From NCBI GenBank assembly GCA_008933995.1, contig WARS01000036.1:7425285-7489284 (forward strand): a DNA stretch of 64,000 nt, given 5' to 3'. The position numbers and the translations under genes were made by a program. This DNA comes from Datnioides undecimradiatus (Eukaryota; Chordata; Actinopteri; Lobotiformes; Datnioididae). Numbering within the stretch: position 1 is the first letter of the stretch; every line of letters starts with the position of its first letter. The notes under the pieces were generated by a model. The model ran no database searches. It was given only the letters and a program-made list of their open reading frames with translations, and was not told the DNA's origin. Below, one piece after another: positions 40,849 to 52,600 of this stretch.

Positions 40849-42724
40849 CTCCGTATTAAGAGGGTTTACTGCTCCCCTCCACTCTAAATGATAATAGCAC
40901 CCAGGCTGGCTTTGACCATTCCTTCCAATACAATACTTCTAATGGAAAATAGGGCAACAAAGCATGTGTTCAAAAAGCCTGAGGAAGTGATACCTTTGGA
41001 AACATATAAACCAATGGGAGCAGAGAAATACTTTTCAAAAAAGTTTGTGATCATTTCATTGGCTGAAGTTTTTAGCTGTGCCCACTTGTGCAGCATTTCA
41101 CCAATAGGCTGTTTTTCAGGAAGTAGCTTTTGGAGGGAAATTGAAATACCCATTTTATGGAGTCTTTACAGTCTACATGGGAAACAGTTCTTATTTTTAA
41201 CAATGTTTACCTAACCAAAGACACAAATTCAATGACTGCGCAGAGGACCGTTTGATTCCAATTTAGCTTCTAGCAAATTGCTGAATTTCTGGTTTTGAAA
41301 AGGCACAGACAACACACATCTTCGCAATACAATGCAGAATACTTTTCCTGTTCTGTGCCATTAGTTTATTTCTCTCATTACCTTATATTATGTGTGCTTA
41401 GTTAAGCATCATTTGGCTTCTACTCAAACTACCTGTGACAAAGTGAGACAAGTAAGTCTTCTTCATATTAACACACTGTACAATCGGGTTTTTTTTAAAC
41501 AGATGTGATCCTGCTTGTTAACTGTTTCAGTGACTTCAAGGGACATATTATACAAGGTATATTTTTGCATTACCTGATTATAGATCACACACTATCATCA
41601 CTTGAAGTTTAAAATAAAACACAGACACATCATATTGTTTAGTTAATCTTTATTGGTTACATTCTCTGCAGTAAATTTCTTTCTTTGCTACTTACCATAC
41701 ACACATCATGGGTTCCAGGGACAAAAGGAAGAGCCATGTTTTTTTTTTTTTTTAGCACAAGTTGACAGTACATTAGTTTGTAGCACACACATTTAGTTAT
41801 CTACTATGCAGCCACACTTTAGTTGCCTTGAGTTTTAGTTTTTTCTTTGAGTTACCATAGTTGAGGATCCTAACTAACCATATTAGTTTTGCTGGTTTGC
41901 TTTTGGATGCTTATGGTTATATTTATACTGAAAGACTAATTGTCCTGTTTTGTCTCATTTGAGGTCTATTGTAGGTAGTTGGTCTTGGTGTTACCCCCAT
42001 TTGTTATAAAGATGGTCTGATCAGCCATTATATATGTTCCTCTTTTGTGTGTAGCTGGTTTGTTTTTATCTTTGTGGGGTTGGTTCAGACTGTTCAGTTC
42101 TACCTAATTTAAGTTATTATAGCTTGAGTGAAGTTCTGTTTAGTTGAAAAATGGTGCCCCATTCATCCCTGTTAGACGCTGTTTGCCTGGCATGTATGGC
42201 AATGCCGTATGAGGGTCAAGACTCAAGATCACTGTATGTTCTCTAATTCTTTTCATTTTCACTTTTGATTTCCAGAAACCCTTCCATTAGTTCATCAAAT
42301 CTGGTTCAGAATCACAGCGCCTGTGACTGCCTCAAAAGACAAATTACTGTTGACACCAGTGTTGGTCAGGTCATTGTTTAAAGGACAGCACAAAGGATGC
42401 ATTGCTTATGAGTTCTGTTTCAGCATGTTGACAGTGCTTTTCTTCTTGTGACATTTGTGAGCAACTTCTGCTCTCCACATGTCTTTTGTATTTGCCCTTA
42501 AATTGTATTGGAAAAGAAATATTAACCTTAGTACTTTCCACCACCTGCACACTATAGGACAACATGTTTACATGTTTAACATTTGATTTTTAGCAATTAT
42601 ATATATATATTCACTTGTGTTCACCATCATGGTTTAGCATAAGCATACTAAGATTTGCTAAAAAAAAATTGCTAAACACAAAATGGTACAGCTGAGGGTA
42701 ACATAAATGTCATGGTGTCATAGA

Positions 42725-42860
42725 GTTTTGTCATAAAACTCATAAATTTGACCTTGTTGTGATGGTGGAAGAAAAGAGAGGGTTGATCACTTAGAAAAGA
42801 TGAATGTATGTGAAAAATGTCATGACAATCCACTGTTGTTGAGACTTGTTTGTCTGTCAT
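42725..42860. repeat. Percomorph repeat fragment, opposite orientation to the pdzk1-intron copy
   Basis: GAATGTATGTGAAAAATGTC, then ATGACAATCCACTGTTGTTG and AGACTTGTTTGTCTGT, resembles the reverse complement of the start of the repeat at 31520. Short and diverged. Confidence 0.45.
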
Positions 42861-45059
42861 CAGTTATAACTTTCAGTGGACAAGCTGCTCAGTTTCTCAC
42901 AATATAACTGGATGAATCTCTGTTCATTCTTTTCTCTTATTTGAGATTTAACAGCCCCCCATTATCCACGCCATTAGTGTTTCTTTTGCTCTGTCCATTT
43001 TGTTTTTGTTCTGAAATAGGAAGCCCTGCCCCAAGCATACTCTGGCCATTTCCTGTTTCACCTGGAAAAGTGCTGTTGGTTCCTGTCCAAGAAATAAGAT
43101 TATCACTTCATCCTGGCTTCACCACAGTCCTCCCCACATTTTTTGATAGGAGTATTCAGTTTTCTCTTTTGAGTTTTTGCATCATCTTGTTGAACTGCAG
43201 ATATCACCACTGTTTCTTTATGGCATGTAAAATTAGAACCTTGTCTTGGGGAGAGGCCGGTCTGCCAGTGGCTCCAGGTGAGTCTGACCACAAGAGGTCA
43301 GGCATGACAAGCAGGAGCTGAGGAGCAAAAACTTTGCCTCATTGTAGTTTTACAGGACAGTCTGCTCAAAGCTGTGAAAACTACAGATTTAATTGCCAAA
43401 AACCCCAAATGATATGCTTAAAATGAATTATTTCCAAGTGTAATTTTGCTTCATCACTTATATTTTTGCAACTACCAATTACTTTTACACTTTCTAATCA
43501 GTTCTCCACTTGTCTGTGCACTATTTCATCATGGGACAAACACCCAGCTGTCTACCCAACTAGGCAGGCACACATCCAAACAAACAGATGCCAAAACTTG
43601 GCAAATAGAATAAGAAATTGAAATGACTGGATTCATAACACCGCAAACAAATGAGCAAATCTGAAAGTTTTTCTATTGTAATGTTTGTCTCCTTTGCTTT
43701 TACACACCTCTTTTCTCTTGGTCACAGATACAGTCACACATGCACACATCAATGCACATCATGTTTGCTTTCCCCAGCTTGTATTTGACACACATACTCA
43801 CTCATTCCTTGCTCCTGCCTTTTCAGGGAGAAAGCATTAGAAGGCTGAGCGGGCTACACAGAATGAGACGTCAACTAACTACATGGGCATAGAAAATAAC
43901 GAGAAATTAACGTTTCTTCTACCATGTGTCACCCATGCAAACAGAGAACAGACACACTCCAAATTCCTATCTCCAGAATGTGTTATCCTGTTTTTTTCGT
44001 ATCAGATTATAATATTGACTGGGGAAAACTGGACTTGATGGATGACATTCTCTGCTCAGTAATGTTGTTTTGGTAGACGGATCGTCGCCAGTCCAGGTGA
44101 CCACTGCAGAAAGCTTGCCCCTGCAGCCACCATCTACTCCTAATGGCTTGCAAGATTATTGAATTACAGAGGTGGAAAAACAGGTGAATACATAGTTCAG
44201 AGTCTGTTTGCGATGTTGTGATTAAATAACAAAACAAAACATGATTTTAATTGCTGAGCTTTGTCGTGAAATGTCCGAGGGTGTTTTAGATGCTTTATTT
44301 TGAAGATATGATTGGCTTTTATCTCATACAAATGTTTATGTGCATGCATTGCAAGTTTTCATCCTTGTTGGCCTGTATCTAATTTCACACATATTTTTTG
44401 TAAAAATAAATGAAGTCTTGTTGGTTTTGCACGAAGCTGCATTTCTTTGGTTCTTACTCCTAACAAAAGAAAAACAGCTAACAAGCCTTGACAGTCATTC
44501 TAGTCTGTGCTTTATTCCACCTCTTTATCTGTGTTGATTTATGTGCACATCGTAGTAAAATTCTTCCCGGGGTATGTGGTTGCAGTGTAAGTGCATCTTG
44601 TTGTAGCTGCTCCGTTTCCTTCTCTGCAACTTTGTAACCCTTTCACGGCTTCGCGTTGCGCTGCCTTCAAGGACTGTCAGAAATATAAGATCGTCAAATG
44701 AAACCAAAGAGACAAAATGGGTGTTTTCTGCATTTTCTGTTGAAATTTATATTTTGCCTGCCAATATAATATATTTACATTTGAAGTAGCAAATTGGTTT
44801 TACACATCCACAAAATAAACGTCAGCTTCTATATTTTGTTTCATGTCTGTTAACTTGAAGTTAGTGTGTCTTTAAATATGGGTGGTTGTGTGATTGAGAT
44901 GGAAGTCATTGTACCGAATCTATCACCTTTATCTACGTTAAGTGTATCCTGTAGTTTTTTTGTGTTCACTAGCCCAGGGACATTTTTTCTACAGGTACAT
45001 GCAGCTGTCCATTTGCTGAAAAAAAATTAAGTTTTGTTCTCTATCTCAACTACTGCAAC

Positions 45060-45260
45060 ATTGAAGTACCACTATTAAAAATTAAAGCAGCCATTATGAT
45101 GACCAAATGATGCAGTTACAAATGTCAGTGACAGTTTTGCACAAGAGGTACTTTTACTTTTGATACTTTAAGTAATTTTAGGTTGACAGTACTTATGCAG
45201 TTTTTCCTAAACAAAAAAAAATGCAGTGCAGTGCTTTTATTTTTGATTAAGTATATTTAT
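45060..45260. repeat. AAGTAAAAGTA-type percomorph repeat fragment
   Basis: TGAAGTACCACTATTAAAAA and AGGTACTTTTACTTTTGATA with CTTTAAGTAATTTT resemble the repeat seen at 18.3 kb. Confidence 0.4.
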
Positions 45261-45763
45261 TTTGTTAATGCCAAATGTTTTGTCACTACCCCCACCTGAT
45301 TTTCATACTACTAACAGGAGAATTCAAATTATATTGTTCTCCATTATATTATACTCCACTGCGTTTAAAAAAAAAAAAAACAACAACAAAAAACTGTTGG
45401 CAACTTAACCTAAAGTTAAATGTGGTTGTTGTCTTATTAGTGATCCGTATTTTGGACAGTTATGGCACTTGAATGGGGATACAGTGAAGCATACCACTGA
45501 AAATTTCATTTCGCTGCTGCTCATGTAATTTTTTCAGATCAGCACTGCACAAACGTCAGTTTGAGTCATCTGAGAGGGGTTTTGTGGGTCTTCTGTTTTC
45601 TTAATGATTTAACACACTTTTTAAATTAAATGCCTCTACAACAACATTTTCTACTACTTCTTGTTTTGTATCACTAATTATTTAGGTGCAGCTTTTGGAA
45701 GTAATGTAGCAGAGGGACGACGTGAAATCTCCACCTGTCCCCGAAATCAGTACACGTTAAAAG

Positions 45764-45780
45764 GCACTAGATGGCGCTGT
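45764..45780 (+). promoter_or_regulatory. CTCF-like motif upstream of the CD200-like promoter
   Basis: GCACTAGATGGCGCTGT matches the vertebrate CTCF core very well. It lies about 35 bases before the first CCAAT box of the CD200-like gene. Occupancy is not known. Confidence 0.5.
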
Positions 45781-45812
45781 GAGGTCAACACTGAGCTATG
45801 GCTGCGCCTGCG

Positions 45813-46040
45813 CCAATCACTCCGCCACATCCAATAAACAGAAGTGTGGGGCTGCCGCCGGCTGGTGTTCATTGTGGTGGTGCGCAGAATAGAAAACACT
45901 CGGATGAGTAAAAAATAGTTTCTCGCTCGCTCTGGAGTGATGTTTCAAAAGACTGCTGGGTCATAAGGACGGGCAGGATGTTGCAGAGGTAGAACATCTT
46001 CAACTGTTGGCTTTTACCTTTTGCCTCAGGACAAGCAGGG
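45813..46040 (+). promoter_or_regulatory. CCAAT-box promoter and likely 5' non-coding exon of the CD200-like gene
   Basis: Two CCAAT boxes (45813-45817 and 45831-45835) lie in a locally GC-rich segment without an obvious TATA box. About 200 bases further, AAGCAGG is followed by a strong donor GTGAGTG (GT at 46041-46042). The first coding exon at about 46628 has a pyrimidine-rich acceptor just before its ATG, so a non-coding first exon ending at 46040 is likely. Confidence 0.5.
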
Positions 46041-46629
46041 GTGAGTGTCTCAGTCTCATGGGTGTATGATTTATATGATACAGGGAAAAGAAAGTATGCG
46101 ACAGATGTTTCACTTGTCGTCTGGTGTCTCGATTAAAACAGATGGTCAAAGTTAAGCAAAAACCGCGAGACTGTTTAATGATTGTTCTTAGTTTTTGCGT
46201 GCGTAATTGCTGATAAGTTATAAGTTAAATATTTATTCAGTTGATTTGAAGTTGTTGTATTAGACTTGAGTTCAACCCAGATAAGGTTCGGTCACTGATT
46301 TGGCAGAAAATCAACTGTTCATATGTGTGAGCTCTGAAGTTCGCATGTTTTGATCTGAAAATCTGTTCACATTGGATGTTACAGTAGTAGGGACATATTT
46401 TGCATTGCATCGCACTGAATTGTTGAAACGGTTGCACTATTCACCACAGGAGCTAAACTGGCTCATGGAGTCGGGATCAGTCACGTTAGCACATCAAAAT
46501 CCCTCCTGGATCACCAATTGTATTTAATCATAGGATAGATAAAATTGATATTGAGGTCGGTATGATAACTTCCACATCTAAATTTACTACACCTCAGCAC
46601 CACTCTTCCTCCTCCCTGTTAAATGAGCA

Positions 46630-49600
46630 ATGAAGAAGATGATGAGGAAAGGTCTGCAGGTGTGTTTACTCCTATTGATGGTGGGAAGACTGCAGGGTGA
46701 GTCTTTCATGCTTAAAAGATATTGGAAAAAACCCAAACAGAGAATTCACATCACACTAAATTATAATGTTTTCTTTTTTTAAATATTGGTTGGATGTTTC
46801 AGGCAGGGTAATGGCACCAGAGCGTGTAGAAGCTCCAGTAGAGAAACCCTTCACCCTGACTTGCAGCGTTCAGAGGGAACGAGGTGAGTCATTGAGGCAG
46901 GTGCGTTGGCTCGATGTCCAGAACCAGACCTTGCTGACCTACCAGCCCGGCCAAAAAGACAGTTTGAGTGGACAGCAGCATGTAGAGCTCGCCTCCTCCC
47001 CAAAAGACACCTCGGCTATCACCATCCGCAGGGTGGGTTTCCGTGACGAAGGCTGCTACACCTGCATCTTTGACATGCATCCGTCCGGTTCAAAGCAGGG
47101 ACAGACCTGCCTCACTGTTACCTGTAAGTCTGGCTTATTAATGGATTTTGTTAACAAGGAGAACCAAGTTTATGTCAAACTCTAACCCCTAAAGCCTATA
47201 GCATCACTCTGATGAATGTAGTACAGTTTTAACTGGTAGTGACCTCTTGTTTCCTGACATCTTTCTAATGTTGACTATGAGAAAGGCATATAATGTTTTT
47301 TTCATGATACAATATATTAAAATCTACTGCAGCCTTATTTCATTTTCATGAATTATCCACAAGTAAGAGCATCTTTTTAGATGTTATGATTTTAGTTGGT
47401 ATCCATATCAGGAGTGATTTCGCAGAAAAAGCTGTGGGTCTTAAATTTCCAGTGCTACAAGTGATTAATAATAACATGTCAAAGCTTGTGTACTGTTATC
47501 TGGTGACATGCTAATCTGTGAGAAAGGTACTAGCTCTGCTAGCCCTGTAGCCATACTAGTTGATCATCCTAACTTAGCTTCCTTTGTTGCATATGTGTTA
47601 CATATTTGTATCAGTTCTGGAAACAAGTGGCATTATCTATAAATTAGCTGAGCGTTTTATATCGGTGTTAACATTGGATTTTATTTTGATAACTGCAAGC
47701 TGTGGCACATTTGCAACCATTTTGCCAAGGAATGGTTAAGTCTTCCCACTCTTCTGCTCATAATTACAATTTAAACAACTCTGTATGGGCTGAATGTGAC
47801 ATAACTCATTTTTGGACGTCTGCCCTTTGCACCCACCCGATCAGAAGCATAAGCAATTCCCCTGTAGACTCCAGGGACAGCTACTCCTCCCTGCAACCTG
47901 AATATCAATCTCCTGTGAGGGGTTTCTGAAAATATGTGAATACCGACATCCCTAACCTCTGAACACATGTTGATGAGCCTGTTGAGGCTCTGCCAGTCAT
48001 GTTAATAAAGAGCTGCAGAGCGGTGGGAGAAGGAGGGCTTATTTTTCTAACCAGAAACAGCTGTTGCAGATTCCAGTGACTGGTTTCTGTTTGGCTGCCT
48101 CATATTTCTGAATATTAGCGTTGTCCTGTTTTTCACCCTCAGTCTCCCTGTTCTCTTTCTGATCCTTACTCCTTCATCCATCACTGTCTCAATGGACGGC
48201 TCCTTTTTTACTCCCAGCGCAAGTCACTGTCGACAGCAACAAGACAGCAGTGAGTGGAAAGAAGGCCTCTCTCTCGTGCTCTTACGGTTTGCCTGAGAAG
48301 GTGCAGCAGATCACATGGAGGCACACTTCTGCAATTGGGGACTCCACAGAGGTGGCCTCCTATGCAAAGCGGAGCGATCCCATGATAGAGCCACCATACC
48401 AGGGGAGAGTCTGGCTGAGTGCCTCTCTCTCCACCAGTCAGCTCACCATCCAGCCTGTCGCTATCCAGGATGAGGGCTGCTACACCTGTCTGTACACCAC
48501 ACATTCTGAAGGGCAGAAGAGCTCCACGGTTTGCCTCGCCACCTATGGTAAACAAGCACCTATTATTGCTGATTATTTAAAAATTTCTCTCATAATAATA
48601 TTGCCCACACCGACACAAAATGGGTAAGCTCGACCTCCATAATATTATTTATCAGCCAATGTTTGTTGTAAACGTTGGCAATTCCTTTTACTGTAGCATC
48701 ATGAAATGTAGTAACAAGGTCATGAGGCTGGATTAAAGAGAAAGTTTCTATTATTTTCAAGACTTAATCATCACATGACCAAATGTATCAAAGAGTAACT
48801 GGTCACTGGAAACTTCCTCTCTGTTAATACAAAAGGCTTCAAGATGGATGCCCAAAACAAGCTGAAGTAAAAATCAAATGAAGATGGTTTCTGTTATTTT
48901 TGATAGTTCTCATCACTAACATATGTTCAGGTGTTCATTCTTTGCAAGTTTGGTTTTAAGAGGTTATCTGATTTTATGAAAAGGGGGTGTGATGTCTTGA
49001 TTGGCAGCTTATGTGTGTTGTTTGGAGGCCTTGATATGAAATAATGAATCCTAGTACAGTTAAGAAATGGCCCAAGTCTGATTTAAAAAACAAAGTGTAG
49101 ATGCGTTGTCTGACTCATAATTGGTGACTTGGGGAAAAACAAGTACCTCTGGGATTTAGGTAGGAATGTTTGTCTTTTCCCTGATTGTAGATGTTGGATT
49201 TTTTCATGGCACAGCAGGGCCTAGCTATCGGCTGATTTGTTAACACACAAACACCGAACAGTGTGTCTATGTAAAGAATGGAGCATTAGAAAGAATGATG
49301 GAGGCAGGGAGTGAGGTCCAGATGCAAGACTGTGTCAGTGTTTGCAGCAGACAGTGATTCCCTCTGTGCTTTGTCTCTCTCTCTTTTTGCTCATTTGCGT
49401 TCCCACTTCTCTCCAGTTCCCTTTCACTCACAGTCTTCTCAACAAACAGATGTGCTTTTGTTTGAAATCAAACTGTACAGTAAAGGTTTCTAGTAGTAGG
49501 CACGATTAGAATTAATTAGTTCTTTTTTTCTGTCAAATTGCTGTCACTGCTGCCGACAGTCTTCCACCCCAATCCCTCCCTCCCTCTGGATGATGTCATG

Positions 49601-52600
49601 CCCCCTCCTTTACACCCAGTCTCTCACGCTACAGTGATAGTTAAAACACATAGGCACACATGATCTGGCAACATTATATTTTAAAAAGCCCAACAACACA
49701 AAGGTGAGAAAAAGTGAAAATTATAAATATTTCACAAAATGTACTGCACTGGAGAAAGGAGGTCATTGTGAGAAACCTTAAAATTTCACTATGATGCAAT
49801 TGCTCAGCAGAAATTAAAGTCATTGTGCCTCAAATAAAGTTGCCAGTGGGTTTAATTTTTCCTGAATGCACCTCCAATCTATATTTTAATGAAACTATAT
49901 ATCAAATGTCATTGTATTGTGTAGGGAGGGGCTTACCTCAGCATTACACAGCTTAACAGTGAGTTTCACCACATTGTTGTGGTTTTTTGGCTACAGTTGT
50001 TTTGGTTCACTCGCATTGCTCTTATATCATTATCAGCTGCAGCAGGCAAATGTTGTCAATGAAAAAGCTCGATGCTGCTCAGCATCAGTCAGCAGTCAGA
50101 CACAGCAGCTGCTAGCCGGGGAATATAGTGGATATTGTTGTGGATATTTGTAGTGGATACAGTGGATATAAGGAGGTATTTCCCTCAGGAGTTGATGGAG
50201 ACCAGAAACTGTAGAGCAATATATCAGCTGGCCAATATTCATAGACACATCTGTAGACACTACTTTTATGGTCCATAATGCAGAAAAAATGTTCATTTAC
50301 TAATGTCACCACAAGGAGTTATTTTTAAATGTTTTCAGCATATTATTGCACAGTTGTTACACAAACTAGGTAGAAATGGTTTACTTTCATTTTAGCTCAA
50401 AAAATGCCACGATATCGTCAAAGGTGAATTTTTCCTCTCTAAAATCAGTATCATCTACATCAGGCTCTTAAAACTACATTTAAAAGAGAGAGATATTAGC
50501 CATTGCATTATATGCATCAAGTGGACACAAGCAAGACTTCAAGACTTGTTTGGTAACAAGTTCACTATACAGTATCAACTTAAAAGGTATTGATTTGTCA
50601 AAATCCACAACTTGTTTCCATCAAAAGTGGTCAGAAGAATCCACATTTGTATAAAAAGGCCATAGTGTAAAAATACTCAAAAGTACTGTATCAAAAGTAA
50701 AGGAATTTAACATACAGAAAAATCTAAACTATTATTATACAGTTTAATATTTTAAGGGATTTGTAATTATCCATTTACAGTATATGTTATATGTTGCTTT
50801 AATTTTTCAGCTCTTCAAGATGGAGCTATTTGTTACTTTTGTCTATACTGTACTGCTATAAAAATGTGTGGTATTTTAGGATTAAATAACATCACACTAA
50901 AACATTAATGTAAAAAAGAATTACCTTTAAAATGTGCAAAAACTACAGTGATTGCAAAATGCAGCAAAATTAAGAAAAATAATTTGTTGAGAGTTGTTTA
51001 GTACACTTTTTTGTCTTTTTATATGTTAAATTATTACTTTAGGGCAATTAAAAGTTCAATGGAAAACGTACATTCTTTAATTGTTTTCCAGGATAAAACT
51101 AGATTAGCACCTTCACATTTCTAAAAATAAGCCTTTAATTTTATTTCAGAGTTGTACACATTATTACAAATCTGGTTTAATGATGTAGGAAAGCTACAGA
51201 AAAACTGCAGAATTGAATGTTAAATAATTTCACACCAGTTTGGTGGTTGGTCACAGGGCATAAGCGTTTGGATTGTTTAAAGAATCGTTTTCCTGTTGTG
51301 GTTTGACCCACCCTGAAATCTGATCCAGTCCAGACCGATAGTGGGTGAAGTTCACCACCTAGAGCTCTGAGAAGACAGTTCAACTATGAGGGCCAAATAT
51401 CTGTGGCTGAACGCATTCTTGCCAACAAAAATGTTCTCAGTTCCAGTTTATCACATTCCTCACTCAGCCCCGAGAACAGCGAATTGAAAACAGCCAGAGA
51501 TTTACTTATGGATCTTAAGTGTGCAGGAATTCACATAGCTTAGCTGATCCAGGGGGTTCAGGGTTATTCCCAGGTATCATCAGAGCAATTTTTCTCAAAC
51601 ATACTCAAATACAAACTGAACTACAAACTGAATTTCGGCCAGTTTCTGGAGTAAAATAGTAAACTTCATATATTCACCGTTTTACAGCATATTTTCTATA
51701 TTTTGCTTAGTGTTCAATCACTTTGTGATAACGGAGTTTTCTTGCTTCTGCGTTTCACAAACAGCACAGGAAAACACAGGAAGAATGAACTGTTGCCTTG
51801 GCACACTTCATTTCAGTAAAGCTGTTATATATGACACACATCTATCTCAGTATGTGCTTTTCTGTGTGTAAATGTGATGCCAGTTCCAGCCTTTTCTCTT
51901 TATTTATCCCAGTGCTGCCTAAACCTCAGGTGAGCTACAAGACTACCTCTCCGGGTGTGATTGAAGCCAACTGCACATCGGTGTCACGCCCCCCAGCAGA
52001 GATAGTGTGGAACGTGGAGAGGGATAACCGCACCATGGGCCCCCCTGTGACCACGCAGTACCCACTGCATGACGGGACCACGTTGGTCATCAGTACACTG
52101 ACTGTCCAATCGGGGCTGCTGAAAGACGTGTCCGTCAAATGCTTGGTCCACCACAAAGGGCTTGAGTCACCGATTGCTGTATCAATGAACACTAAAAGTG
52201 AGTTGGTGGCAGCTTCGGTGAGATACTTCTCTCATATAGCAGACTAACAACCAGAATACTAGAGAAAGCAGAGATTGTTGGAGGTAGTCTCTGTTTACAG
52301 TTGTCAGATCAGAAAACAAATTCTAAACAAAGGTCCGATCTCTACATATACTCTTAACTCTTAGCAAATTCAATTAAAATAGAGTAACAATTAAGATTTT
52401 GTCTGATATGGTCAAATTCCACACAGCCCAAGTGTAAAATATTACATTTCACTGAATCTTTGTCATGTATGAGATGGAATATAAAGTTGTCTGCTGCCAC
52501 TTTAACTAGAATGATTAATCTGTGTGATGGGAAGCAGGTAAATGTGCTCGCATGTGTCATCTCTGTGAAGGCGTTGGTTTGCCTGTAACCTTAAGCTGAC

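Larger units (their letters stand above)
38535..45800. other. Intergenic region between gpr89 and the CD200-like gene
   Basis: The gpr89 and CD200-like genes diverge from this block. It contains the gpr89 promoter on its left edge, a piggyBac relic at 39.4-40.4 kb, repeat fragments at 42.7 and 45.1 kb, and a CTCF-like motif at 45764. No further gene was recognised. The open frame at 42941-43321 starts with a hydrophobic stretch, but I see no homology or splice context. Confidence 0.65.

Noticed and set aside
42941..43321. 126-codon frame with a hydrophobic N-terminus resembling a signal peptide
   Set aside because: The rest of the frame looks like random coding of non-coding DNA. There are no Ig cysteines in register, no family match and no supporting splice sites.
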